Numbered from the stretch's first letter, positions 56,618 through 64,000 are shown. The stretch is 64,000 bases of DNA from Acholeplasma equirhinis (GCF_017052655.1 NZ_JAFIDC010000001.1:1240001-1304000), one strand, 5' to 3'. The notes: generated by a model from the letters alone, not told the origin. Made by a program: numbers and translations.

Positions 56618-57558
56618 AATTAAAAAGTATATTAGCACTTGCAATTACCTTCTTAGTCAGTCTTTCATTATTAATTGGAAGTTATGCGATATTTAATCCA
56701 ATTAAACTTGCTAAAGAAAAAGAAAAAGCATTAGCTGAAATTAAAATTATGATGAGTGATGCAACAGATTTCACATCAAATCCATTAGAAACAATAGATG
56801 TTGTTGAAATCTTACTTTCAGCTAAAGTTTATAAAGGTAGTGAAGGTTTAGGTTATGTTTACGAGGCAAATGCAAAAAATGGTTTTGGTAATATCAAAAT
56901 TATGATTGCAGTTGGTTTAGATGAGAAGATCAGTGATTTAAAAATAATTGAACTTAACCAAACTATGTATCAAGATAAAACAACTAAATTATTACAAGAT
57001 TATAAATATCAAAAATTATCACCAACAATCACCGATCAAGCAACTGGTGCAACTTCAGTCTCAATGAACACTTTAATGGATATGTTTCGAGCACTTGGTT
57101 CACACCATGCTAAAGTTGAAAAATTCCCATTTGTAATGCCTTATGAAGCGTTTTACGGTGAATATACAATTGCATCAACAACAACATCTAATGTTTCAGG
57201 AGCAGCCGTTAAAGTAGAAGTTATTAATGGTACTACAAAGAGTGGTAAAGTAATTAGCTTAACTAAAGCTGGTGTATATCAAACAGGTTCATTAACTGAA
57301 AAAGAAATTATGGTTCAAGTTGCTTTAGATGAATCAGGCAAGATTTTAGGTGTGTTATTACCAAACGAGTCATACAAACATTCACTGGGTAATTTCTATG
57401 CTAAAGCATTAGTTTATGCACAAAGCTTTAAAGATATGATGATTAATGAAGTTCCAGATGCTTACACAGGTTCAACAAATGATGAAGGCGAACCAAATAA
57501 CTCTAAGATGTTAATCCATGAGTTAATGTTAATTGCTGGGGAGGTCTTCTTAGGATGA
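56614..57558 (+). CDS. rnfG: Rnf-like complex subunit G, FMN-binding protein (first of two)
   Basis: 314 aa; one N-terminal membrane helix (6-27), the rest outside. The first FMN-binding domain (about 60-170) contains the complete ApbE flavinylation motif DQATGAT at 141-147, Thr147 being the expected acceptor. A second half (about 195-314) looks like a degenerate copy of the domain with TGSTND in place of the motif. Normal RnfG is about 200 aa, so this protein is longer by one domain. Overlaps the following paralogue by 4 bases. Confidence 0.88.
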   Translation: MKLKSILALAITFLVSLSLLIGSYAIFNPIKLAKEKEKALAEIKIMMSDATDFTSNPLETIDVVEILLSAKVYKGSEGLGYVYEANAKNGFGNIKIMIAVGLDEKISDLKIIELNQTMYQDKTTKLLQDYKYQKLSPTITDQATGATSVSMNTLMDMFRALGSHHAKVEKFPFVMPYEAFYGEYTIASTTTSNVSGAAVKVEVINGTTKSGKVISLTKAGVYQTGSLTEKEIMVQVALDESGKILGVLLPNESYKHSLGNFYAKALVYAQSFKDMMINEVPDAYTGSTNDEGEPNNSKMLIHELMLIAGEVFLG

Positions 57559-58469
57559 AACGTGAAAATATATTATTAGTCATCGCATTTGTTGCAATGA
57601 TCATCGGTTCAATTATTATGATTGCAATCCAAACAGCATTACCGACAAGTGATGTTGATAAAATGTTTGGACAAAAAGTTGAAATCGTGAATGAAAAACC
57701 AGTGATTGATGCTAGCATTCTTTCACAAGCAGAAGTTATGGATATGTTTGGTAATAAATTAGCAGACATTTATGTTGCAAGAACAAACAATTCATACTTT
57801 TACTTAGAGTTATATGTTGCAATTGATGCAAATGGTAAAGTCTATGCGATTGATAAAAAAGTTGAAACTTATGACTCAACATCAGCAAGTTATTTCCCGC
57901 TAGTAAGAAATTACTTACTTCAAAATTATAATGGATTATTCTTTGAAAATATCCAATTCATTGATGGTGCTGCAGGTGGTACAACAATTGAAGTATCACG
58001 TTCAAGCATTAAAAACGTTATAAAACATGTCATTACATTCCACCAAGGTGAACCAGTAGAATACATCAAAGATTTATTTGGTGGTGAATATGGTTTAATT
58101 GGTGAGCAAACAATTTCAGGTATAAAAGTGTCAACTGTTACATTTGGTGGTTCAATTTATAAAGTTTATGAACATAAATTAACAGGTACATATTTTGACC
58201 GTTCAGCAACACATGAAGAATCAGTTACAGTATTCTTAGCAGTTGATGAAAATAACATTATTCGATTTGCAAGTTTACCTGATGAATTATACAAACATAC
58301 ACACGGTAGATTCATTACTGCAAGTAAGGAATTCTTAGCGTCCTTTATTGGTAAAAATATTCTTGTAGATCAATTACCAGAATCAACAACTGGTCCAACG
58401 GATAACTCTAACGGTACACAATATTTAATTAGAGAAATCGTTGATGCAATTAAGGGGGTTATCTCATGA
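57555..58469 (+). CDS. Second RnfG-like FMN-binding-domain protein
   Basis: 304 aa, clearly laid out like its upstream neighbour: N-terminal membrane helix (6-28), a first FMN-binding-like domain with DGAAGGT at 137-143 (normal D-x-x-S/T-G-A-T; Ser/Thr and Ala are both replaced but the acceptor Thr143 remains), and a second domain ending in STTGPTDNSNGT. Canonical rnf operons have only one such gene. It may be an additional outside electron carrier, a terminal reductase, or a structural replacement for the missing RnfB. No signal-peptide cleavage site seen. Confidence 0.7.
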   Translation: MKRENILLVIAFVAMIIGSIIMIAIQTALPTSDVDKMFGQKVEIVNEKPVIDASILSQAEVMDMFGNKLADIYVARTNNSYFYLELYVAIDANGKVYAIDKKVETYDSTSASYFPLVRNYLLQNYNGLFFENIQFIDGAAGGTTIEVSRSSIKNVIKHVITFHQGEPVEYIKDLFGGEYGLIGEQTISGIKVSTVTFGGSIYKVYEHKLTGTYFDRSATHEESVTVFLAVDENNIIRFASLPDELYKHTHGRFITASKEFLASFIGKNILVDQLPESTTGPTDNSNGTQYLIREIVDAIKGVIS

Positions 58470-59020
58470 ATTTAAATTTAATCAGAAGAATAAGCCTTTT
58501 AAGTATTGTGCCTTTAATTTATATTGCAAAATCACTTGAAAAAGCATTACTTGCAGGTATCGTATTATTTGTTTCAAGTATGTTAGTAAAACTTGCATCA
58601 CTTGCACTTGATAAATTTGTAGAAGGTAGATTCAATCTTTATGCAAAACTTATCTTAATTGCAGCAATCATTGCAGCGTTATCTATCATACTTTCTACAT
58701 ACTTTAATTTAGATCAAATCTTTAGTATGTATCTTGCACTGATTTTATTTAATGTTGATATGATGCATAAAGATGATAATAAAATGTCTTTATTAGGCCA
58801 TTTATATACAGCTATTTCAAGTTTCTTATTACTTGTTGTTATTGGATTTTTAAGAGAAACGTTAGGAACTGGTGCACTTATTATTGGAGAAACTTCAATT
58901 GTTTTATTTGATAGTAAATATGCTTTAAGTTTCTTAACAAGTGCTGCAGGTGGATTTATTCTTGCTGGTTTCTTATATGGATTCTTAAATATGATTCCAT
59001 TAGAAAAGGAGGCAAAGTAA
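58466..59020 (+). CDS. rnfE: RnfE-like membrane subunit without cluster cysteines
   Basis: 184-aa, six-helix protein of the RnfA/RnfE-NqrD/NqrE family. The family segment VIGFLRETLGTGALIIGE (about residues 124-141) matches the REILGxG region. In characterised Rnf and Nqr complexes, cysteines in LGLCPLL and TNCAVLG ligate a membrane [2Fe-2S] cluster with the partner subunit; here those positions read LSIVPLI and LFNVDMM, and the protein has no cysteine. Overlaps the previous gene by 4 bases. Confidence 0.82.
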   Translation: MNLNLIRRISLLSIVPLIYIAKSLEKALLAGIVLFVSSMLVKLASLALDKFVEGRFNLYAKLILIAAIIAALSIILSTYFNLDQIFSMYLALILFNVDMMHKDDNKMSLLGHLYTAISSFLLLVVIGFLRETLGTGALIIGETSIVLFDSKYALSFLTSAAGGFILAGFLYGFLNMIPLEKEAK

Positions 59021-59021
59021 T

Positions 59022-59579
59022 ATGATCTTCGCACTTTTATCTAGCGTGCTTGCTGCAGCGATCCTTTCTAATATCCTAACTCAAGGTATTGGTTTAGAAA
59101 ATTTAACCAAAGATGAATTTAGAGTGAAACCAGTTTTAAAGACAACATCAGTTGTTTCAATAGCCTCTCTTTTAGTCTTCTTAATTGATTACTTAATCTA
59201 CAATGTGGTATTATTACCACTTGGAGCAACGTATTTAAATATTTTCGTTCTAGTCATCTTAATGATAATCTTGAATGAGTTATATCAAATCTTAGTTTCA
59301 AAACTTAAATTTGAATTACCAAAAGGTGAGACAATCATCCTAAATTCAGTTGTTATTCTTGTTGGACTTTTAGGATTAAATTCAGTATCATTTGAACTTG
59401 CATTTTTAGAAACTGTAGGTTCACTACTTGGATTTATGGCACTAACAATTTTATTAACAATGAATATTTCAAGAATGAGAGTTGCACCAATGATTAAATC
59501 ATTTAAAGGATTACCAATTGTGTTGATCGTACTTGGTTTAATTATCTTAGTACTTACAGGACTTGGTGGTATCTTCTAA
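59022..59579 (+). CDS. rnfA: RnfA-like membrane subunit without cluster cysteines
   Basis: 185-aa partner of the preceding subunit, with six membrane helices. The C-terminal ISRMRVAPMIKSFKGLPIVL and the following hydrophobic LVLTGLGGIF end are those of RnfA. The normal TNCAVLG segment is replaced by ILNSVVILVG and the first helix (SNILTQGIGL) also lacks its cysteine; there is none in the whole protein. GGAGG ribosome site in the end of rnfE. Last of the rnf genes: the rnfB expected after it is absent. Confidence 0.8.
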   Translation: MIFALLSSVLAAAILSNILTQGIGLENLTKDEFRVKPVLKTTSVVSIASLLVFLIDYLIYNVVLLPLGATYLNIFVLVILMIILNELYQILVSKLKFELPKGETIILNSVVILVGLLGLNSVSFELAFLETVGSLLGFMALTILLTMNISRMRVAPMIKSFKGLPIVLIVLGLIILVLTGLGGIF

Positions 59580-59592
59580 TCATAGGAGTCTT

Positions 59593-60675
59593 ATGAAAAA
59601 AACCTGGCTTATAATTTTATCTATTTTAATCACTCTCGTGCTTACTGCATGTTTAGAATCAACACCACAACATAATGATCCTTCAAAGGAACGTGTGTTC
59701 TTTGGTGTTGGTGCGATGTCAACAACAATTTCTGTAACGATGTATGTAGAGCCAGAGAGAAAAGAAGAAATCATGGAGAATGTTGAAGAAATTCTATATT
59801 TTTATCACGATTTAACAGATAACTTTAAATTAAAGTCTGGTGTAAATAATATCACTTATATTAACAATCAAGCAGCAGCATCTGACGGTGAAGCGACCGT
59901 TGAAATTGAAAAAGAACTTTATAATATTTTAGAACTTGGCTTACAAGTACAAGAAGAAACCAATGGCTATTTTGATATTGCTATGGGTGAAATTATTGAT
60001 ATTTGGAAAGAAGTTATAAAGAATAATCAAAAAACAGGTAAAGTGTCAGAAGCAGAACTTCAAGAAACATATGAAGCAGTTGATGCGATTATCTTGCCTG
60101 AAAATCCAGTCTTACTTAATGAAGAAGCTGGAAAATACTATGTCACCCTTAAAAAAGGTGCTAAATTAGATTTGGGAGCGATAGCAAAAGGCTATGCTGT
60201 ACAAAAAGTGGTTGAATATATAGAATCAGAAGGTATTACACAATACATTATTAATGGTGGATCATCTTCAATCGATTTTGGTAAAGACAACCCTAGAACA
60301 CAAGATGGTAACTATGTATTTGAATTGTTAAACCCATTAATGCCTTATCAAGGTTATGGTTTTGCATATTACAGTGGTCAAAACCAAAACATTACAACAT
60401 CAGGCAGTTATCTTCAATATGTGGAAGATCTAGAAGGCAATTGGTATCACCACATTATTTCACCAAAAACAAGAAGACCGTCAAATAACTTTTACACTAT
60501 TACTCTAATTGGTGTTGATGGTGGTTTACTTGATGCATATTCTACTGCGTTATTTTGTATGAGCCCTGAAGAAATTGAAAATTTCGTTGAAGGTAAAGAC
60601 ATTCAAGTTGCAACATTTAATTTAGATGGTACCGTCACACCATACTTTATGTCGTCAGGATACGAACCAAAATAA
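59593..60675 (+). CDS. apbE: FAD:protein FMN transferase ApbE (lipoprotein)
   Basis: 360 aa from the ATG at 59593, which has AGGAG upstream. A lipoprotein signal ends in LTACLES (Cys18), placing it on the outer face of the membrane. ApbE attaches FMN to threonine in RnfG and RnfD. Motifs: TTISVTMYV, DIAMGEIIDIWKE, LDLGAIAKGYAVQKV and INGGSSSIDFG, plus the metal-binding end DGGLLDAYSTALFCMSPEE. Its place right behind rnfA fits covalent flavinylation of the complex. Confidence 0.95.
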   Translation: MKKTWLIILSILITLVLTACLESTPQHNDPSKERVFFGVGAMSTTISVTMYVEPERKEEIMENVEEILYFYHDLTDNFKLKSGVNNITYINNQAAASDGEATVEIEKELYNILELGLQVQEETNGYFDIAMGEIIDIWKEVIKNNQKTGKVSEAELQETYEAVDAIILPENPVLLNEEAGKYYVTLKKGAKLDLGAIAKGYAVQKVVEYIESEGITQYIINGGSSSIDFGKDNPRTQDGNYVFELLNPLMPYQGYGFAYYSGQNQNITTSGSYLQYVEDLEGNWYHHIISPKTRRPSNNFYTITLIGVDGGLLDAYSTALFCMSPEEIENFVEGKDIQVATFNLDGTVTPYFMSSGYEPK

Positions 60676-60676
60676 T

Positions 60677-61141
60677 ATGAAAAAACAAGACTTTATCATA
60701 ATTGGAGGTTTATTAATTATCTTTAGCATCATCTTTGTTTGGGTGACATTTTTCACCACGCAAGATGGCAATATTGGTAAAGTATATCAAGGCTCTCAAG
60801 TTGTGATAGAGGTTGATTTTAAAACAAAACAAGTTAAAACATTCCCTCAAAAAGAACACCCAGAATATCCTAAAACAACAACACCTGTTGAAGGTGAAGG
60901 TGGCGACTTAGCCTATGTCGTTTTAGGTGCATATGAAATTGATGGCAATCGGACTGAAGTATTTATAGAAATTGATTGGGATACATCAAGTATTCGAATT
61001 GAACGTGATGAAACACCTAAACAAATTGGTGTTGGTCGCAGTTGGTACAACGGGAAAGGATTACCTGTCATATCGCTTCCTAATGCAGTTTATATTAAAT
61101 TTGAAAAAGAAGTTGATACAGGGTTGGATGGTGCTGTATGA
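60677..61141 (+). CDS. NusG domain II-like membrane-anchored protein
   Basis: 154 aa from ATG 60677. A membrane helix at residues 7-26 is followed by an outside beta domain: GKVYQGSQVVIEVDFKTK, EIDWDTSSIRIERDETPKQIGVGRSW, then GKGLPVISLPNAVYIKFE, matching the NusG_II family. Usual members have cysteines in the segment CPDKxCV...IVCLPN; here all are missing. Such proteins accompany ApbE and Gx proteins in Firmicutes; function unknown. Starts right behind apbE without a clear ribosome site; overlaps the next gene by 4 bases. Confidence 0.7.
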   Translation: MKKQDFIIIGGLLIIFSIIFVWVTFFTTQDGNIGKVYQGSQVVIEVDFKTKQVKTFPQKEHPEYPKTTTPVEGEGGDLAYVVLGAYEIDGNRTEVFIEIDWDTSSIRIERDETPKQIGVGRSWYNGKGLPVISLPNAVYIKFEKEVDTGLDGAV

Positions 61142-61647
61142 AAAATACCAGAATGATTACAACATTATCTATGTTAACTGCCGTTGCTATCGTTTTAAAT
61201 GTTATAGAAATGCAAATTAATATTATTCCAGTACCTGGTGCTAAGATCGGCTTTGCTAATATCGTGACTGTTATCGTGCTTTACATGTATCGATTTAGAG
61301 AAGCAACACTTGTCACTTTACTGAGAGTATTAATTGTTGCACTTTTATATCGCTCATTCACATTAACATTTTGGATGGGTTTAGGTGGATCGATTCTTTC
61401 GATTCTTACGATGGGAATCTTAAAACAATGGTTCAAACTACACACTGTAACAGTATCTGTTTTAGGTGCAATTACCCATACTATTGGACAAATTCTTGTC
61501 GGTATGTATTTAGTAGAAACAGAACTTTTGATTCTATATTTACCAATCATGCTATTAATTAGTGTGCCAGCTGGAATTTTAACTGGCATCATTGCGGATC
61601 GATTCTTAAAGAATTTCTCTCATGTAGCTAAGGTAAAATCGTACTAA
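61138..61647 (+). CDS. Gx-type membrane transporter family protein (heptaprenyl-diphosphate-synthase component I-like)
   Basis: 169 aa with about five membrane helices. MITTLSMLTAVAIVLNVIEMQ, VPGAKIGFANIVTVIVLYMYRFREA and GLGGSILSILTM are family marks of Gx transporter (Hpre_diP_synt_I) proteins, which resemble ECF-type vitamin carriers. With ApbE and NusG_II it forms a set often found near Rnf genes; it might supply flavin or quinone precursor, by inference. Ends the redox operon. Confidence 0.75.
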   Translation: MKNTRMITTLSMLTAVAIVLNVIEMQINIIPVPGAKIGFANIVTVIVLYMYRFREATLVTLLRVLIVALLYRSFTLTFWMGLGGSILSILTMGILKQWFKLHTVTVSVLGAITHTIGQILVGMYLVETELLILYLPIMLLISVPAGILTGIIADRFLKNFSHVAKVKSY

Positions 61648-61690
61648 ATTATAGAAATTAAGGGATAATTTAAAACTTATCAATTAAGCA

Positions 61691-61774
61691 TTGCATATTA
61701 ATATATCATTTGATATAATGAGTAGGCGAAACTTACTATGAGTGAATTTGGCTCATGGCGGAAGGAGAAATACT
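61691..61774 (+). promoter_or_regulatory. rpmE2 promoter and leader
   Basis: TTGCAT (61691-61696) and TATAAT (61714-61719) with a 17-base spacer. The leader of about 48 bases contains ATGAG/CTCAT, a small hairpin just before GGAAGGAG. Autoregulatory L31 leaders are known in other bacteria; the match here is not established. Confidence 0.6.
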
Positions 61775-62029
61775 ATGAAACAAGATATTCATCCAAAAAC
61801 TAGATTAGTCATCTTCGAAGATGCTCAAACAAAAAGACAGTTTTTAATTGAATCATCAATCAACGCAAAAGATACAGCAGTATATGAAAAAGATGGTAAA
61901 ACATATCCAGTTATTCGTTTAGAAGTAACTTCAGATACACATCCATTCTACACAGGTGAACAATCATTCATCGCTCAAGCTGGTCAAGTTGATAAGTTCA
62001 ACAAACGTTTAGAAAAATCTAAAAAATAA
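61775..62029 (+). CDS. rpmE2: Large ribosomal subunit protein bL31, type B (zinc-free)
   Basis: 84 aa from ATG 61775 with GGAAGGAG upstream. MKQDIHPKTRLVIFEDAQT, TYPVIRLEVTSDTHPFYTGEQ and QVDKFNKRLEK identify type B L31. There is no CxxC, so it binds no zinc; zinc-free forms often replace zinc forms under metal shortage. Terminator follows. Confidence 0.95.
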   Translation: MKQDIHPKTRLVIFEDAQTKRQFLIESSINAKDTAVYEKDGKTYPVIRLEVTSDTHPFYTGEQSFIAQAGQVDKFNKRLEKSKK

Positions 62030-62036
62030 AACACAT

Positions 62037-62070
62037 AAAGCGAGATATTAATCTCGCTTTTTGATATAAT
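62037..62070 (+). terminator. rpmE2 terminator followed by tdk promoter
   Basis: AAAGCGAGAT (62037-62046) pairs with ATCTCGCTTT (62051-62060), loop ATTA, then TT. TGATATAAT (62062-62070), an extended -10, follows at once and should drive tdk. Confidence 0.75.
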
Positions 62071-62093
62071 GATTTCAAAACGGGGGTTAGTAC

Positions 62094-62678
62094 ATGTATC
62101 ATTCATATAAAAACGGCTTTATTGAAGTGGTTTGTGGACCGATGTTTGCAGGTAAAACAGAAGAATTGATTCGTAGAGCAAGACGTCTTCGCTACGCGAA
62201 ACAAGTTTATCAAGTTTTTAAACCAGTGATTGATAATAGATATTCAACTAAAGGTGAGATTGTTAGTCATAACCTTTTAACTGAAAATGCAATTTTAATT
62301 GAAAATTCTAGTGATATCCTAGAAAAACTACTACCGAATGTAGATGCTGTCATTATTGATGAAGCACAATTCTTAGATAAGGGCATTGTAAAAATTGCAG
62401 ATCAACTAGCTGACCGTGGTATTCGTGTCATTGTTGGTGGACTTGACCGTGATTTCAAAGGTGAACCTTTTGGTCCGATGCCAGAACTCTTAGCCATTGC
62501 TGAGTTTGTTACAAAACTCACAGCAATTTGTGTAAAAACTGGTCAACCTGCAACACGCACACAAAGAATTATTGATGGACATCCTGCAAGTTATGATGAT
62601 CCGATTATTGTTGTTGGTGCATCAGAAGCATACGAACCAAGAAGTCGACATGCACATGAGGTTTTAAATAAAAAGTAA
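62094..62678 (+). CDS. tdk: Thymidine kinase (type II), zinc cysteines mostly lost
   Basis: 194 aa; phosphorylates thymidine in the salvage path. P-loop GPMFAGKTEELIRRARR at residues 15-31; VIIDEAQFLDKG (catalytic Asp/Glu); GGLDRDFKGEPFGPMP; TQRIIDGHPASYDDPIIVVGASE. Type II kinases hold a zinc with C-x2-C and C-x2-C (as CSAC and CRHC in B. anthracis). Here these read CVKT (146-149) and SRHA (184-187), leaving one cysteine. Abuts tadA (TAATGG). Confidence 0.95.
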   Translation: MYHSYKNGFIEVVCGPMFAGKTEELIRRARRLRYAKQVYQVFKPVIDNRYSTKGEIVSHNLLTENAILIENSSDILEKLLPNVDAVIIDEAQFLDKGIVKIADQLADRGIRVIVGGLDRDFKGEPFGPMPELLAIAEFVTKLTAICVKTGQPATRTQRIIDGHPASYDDPIIVVGASEAYEPRSRHAHEVLNKK

Positions 62679-63136
62679 TGGAAGATAAACATATATACTT
62701 CATGAGAGAAGCCTTAAAAGAAGCTGAAAAGGCATATCTTAAAGACGAAGTTCCCGTTGGTGCTGTTATCGTCTATGAAGATAAAATAATTGCAAGAGCA
62801 CATAATTTGCGTGAAAGTAAACAAGATTTTACAAATCATGCTGAATTATCTGCAATGCAGAAGGCATCTAAAAAAATTGGTAGTTGGCGTCTTGAAAAAT
62901 GTACAGTTTATGTTACACTAGAACCATGCAGTATGTGTGCTGGAGCAATGATTCAGTCAAGAATTGAAAAAGTATATTATGGAGCAAAAGACCCTAAAGC
63001 TGGTGCAGTTGAAAGTGTCGTGAAATTGCTTGATAATCGCTTTAATCATCAAATTCACTATCAAGGTGGTATCCTTGAAGAAGAATGTGCTGCAATACTT
63101 AAAGATTTTTTCAAAAAATTAAGAGAACAAAAATAG
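62678..63136 (+). CDS. tadA: tRNA-specific adenosine deaminase
   Basis: 152 aa; converts A34 to inosine in tRNA-Arg(ACG). It has the zinc deaminase motifs HAELSAM (catalytic Glu) and PCSMCAGAMIQSR. GAKDPKAGAVESV and NRFNHQIHYQGGILEEEC are TadA-type. Starts at the tdk stop and ends one base before the SRP RNA, an arrangement common in Firmicutes. Confidence 0.95.
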   Translation: MEDKHIYFMREALKEAEKAYLKDEVPVGAVIVYEDKIIARAHNLRESKQDFTNHAELSAMQKASKKIGSWRLEKCTVYVTLEPCSMCAGAMIQSRIEKVYYGAKDPKAGAVESVVKLLDNRFNHQIHYQGGILEEECAAILKDFFKKLREQK

Positions 63137-63137
63137 A

Positions 63138-63251
63138 ACATCTCTATAGGGTATTCTCATTCAACATTAAGGAACGAACCTGGTCAGGCCTTGAGTGGAG
63201 CAGCCATAAGTCACCTGATGTGTGGGTGAGGATACCCTATGGAGATGTTTT
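63138..63251 (+). ncRNA. ffs: Signal recognition particle RNA (small 4.5S type)
   Basis: About 114 bases. The ends pair over 18 bp (AACATCTCTATAGGGTAT with ATACCCTATGGAGATGTT, one G-U), and the tip holds the Ffh-binding symmetric and asymmetric loops: CCTGGTCAGG ... AGCAGCCATAAG. The apical segment is CC-TTGAGT-GG (63189-63198), where most bacteria have a GGAA tetraloop. No Alu domain. T run at the 3' end. Confidence 0.93.
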
Positions 63252-63327
63252 ATTAACAAAGATGCATATTATATCCTTATGATATAATTGATATTAGACC
63301 CTAATAGGATTTCGGAGGAAAACGATT

Positions 63328-63978
63328 ATGAAAATGTTACCAAAAGATTACAATAAAGCAGTCGGTGAACCATTTAGAGTGGAAGACTACCGTGGTGCAA
63401 AATTAGAAATGTATTATTTAGATGACCGTCCAGACTATGCAGTATTTGCACGTCGTGGTCGTTTCTCAGTATGGACCTCAGATGGCGTGAATTACCGTCT
63501 ATTTGTTGATAAGGGCTACTATGAAGCAGTTAAAGGTTTATACCAAAATGAAGTGAATGATATTTGGTTAGATTTTACAAACAAAATCTACGGTGCTCAA
63601 AAGAAATTATCAAACTTCTACATGTTAATAAATGCAGGGCTTTTCGTCCTCTTAATGATCTTAGCTTATGTTTTACAAGCACTTGTTCCAGATATGGTGA
63701 ATGACTTATTCTTATATTCAACAATTGTTTTATTCATCGCAATTTTTGCAACTGGATCACTTCAACAAAAGAAATTAAAGAAATTAGTTGAAGAAGAAAA
63801 TAGAACTGCAACAAACTTAATCCGTCAAACGATTGGAGAAAATGCATTCCAAGAAATCTTAGATGGACAAGAAGCTTACTACAAACAATATTTCCAACCA
63901 GCAGCTGATGAAGAAGCAGAAGCTGAAGTTGAACAAATTGAGAGTGAAAATAATGAAGATGGAAACAACAATGAGTAA
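63328..63978 (+). CDS. Membrane protein with acidic C-terminus, unknown function
   Basis: 216 aa, not recognised. The first 90 residues are soluble (DYRGAKLEMYYLDDRPDYAVFARRGRF...), then two membrane helices at about 98-118 and 126-144, a basic helical stretch and an acidic Glu/Asn tail. An extended -10 TGATATAAT (63280-63288) and GGAGGAAA serve it. It lies where dnaX often follows the SRP RNA. Function unknown. Confidence 0.65.
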   Translation: MKMLPKDYNKAVGEPFRVEDYRGAKLEMYYLDDRPDYAVFARRGRFSVWTSDGVNYRLFVDKGYYEAVKGLYQNEVNDIWLDFTNKIYGAQKKLSNFYMLINAGLFVLLMILAYVLQALVPDMVNDLFLYSTIVLFIAIFATGSLQQKKLKKLVEEENRTATNLIRQTIGENAFQEILDGQEAYYKQYFQPAADEEAEAEVEQIESENNEDGNNNE

Positions 63979-64000
63979 AGATTTATTAGCAATTAATACC
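63971..64000 (+). CDS. Start of next gene, cut by window edge
   Basis: An ATG at 63971 opens MSKDLLAINT and runs off the window; its first 8 bases overlap the previous stop. An in-frame ATG at 63959 is also possible. Ten residues are too few to name a family; the start does not look like DnaX. Confidence 0.4.
   Translation, partial: MSKDLLAINT

Overview
The window looks like a chromosome segment, centred on the replication origin, of a low-GC wall-less bacterium related to Acholeplasma (Mollicutes; Acholeplasmatales or Izemoplasmatales-like). The evidence is an AT-rich sequence with TATAAT promoters and AGGAGG ribosome sites, standard code (TGG for Trp, TGA used as stop, for example at the yaaA/recF overlap), T-box tRNA-synthetase leaders, a UgpC-type ATPase carrying a long coiled-coil insertion of the kind known from mollicutes, and no cell-wall genes in the window. 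The species is an inference. Nothing resembling an insertion sequence, CRISPR array, rRNA or tRNA gene was seen.

Left arm (1-9.6 kb, minus strand, reading away from the origin): end of a carbohydrate ABC transporter operon (two permeases and an ATPase) behind a short leader ORF and terminator; asnS with a T-box; rmuC; a membrane-anchored papain-like amidase; and the classical jag-yidC-rnpA-rpmH block. oriC lies at about 9.66-9.95 kb with many DnaA boxes, and a second DnaA-box group sits between dnaA and dnaN.

Right arm (plus strand unless noted): dnaA, dnaN, yaaA, recF, gyrB, gyrA; a TetR-controlled MacB-like ABC exporter; T-box plus serS; a two-component system; HIT protein (minus); pduL, an HD hydrolase, rnmV, rsmA, spoVG, prs, pth, mfd, purA, an aminotransferase; a frameshifted Abi-family phage-defence gene; an orphan structured RNA and cardiolipin synthase; two minus-strand genes (membrane protein, polynucleotide-kinase/HD fusion).

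From 42 to 54 kb there is a fermentation and one-carbon block: pflB-pflA make acetyl-CoA and formate, fhs-folD load formate on tetrahydrofolate, and glyA interconverts serine and glycine; PduL probably takes acetyl-CoA to acetyl phosphate. cre-like sites lie before pflB and glyA. Between them are a glycerophosphodiesterase, a YdeI-like protein, a Cof phosphatase, OsmC, pyrophosphatase and YebC.

The most unusual region is 54.2-61.6 kb: an Rnf-like redox operon (rnfC, D, two different G-like flavoproteins, E, A) followed by apbE, a NusG-II domain protein and a Gx-type membrane protein. It has no rnfB, and the RnfE and RnfA homologues have no cysteine at all, so the ferredoxin-side subunit and the intramembrane iron-sulfur cluster of normal Rnf complexes appear to be missing. 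This is the best candidate for an undescribed system. The window ends with rpmE2, tdk (zinc cysteines lost), tadA, the SRP RNA, a membrane protein and a gene cut by the edge.
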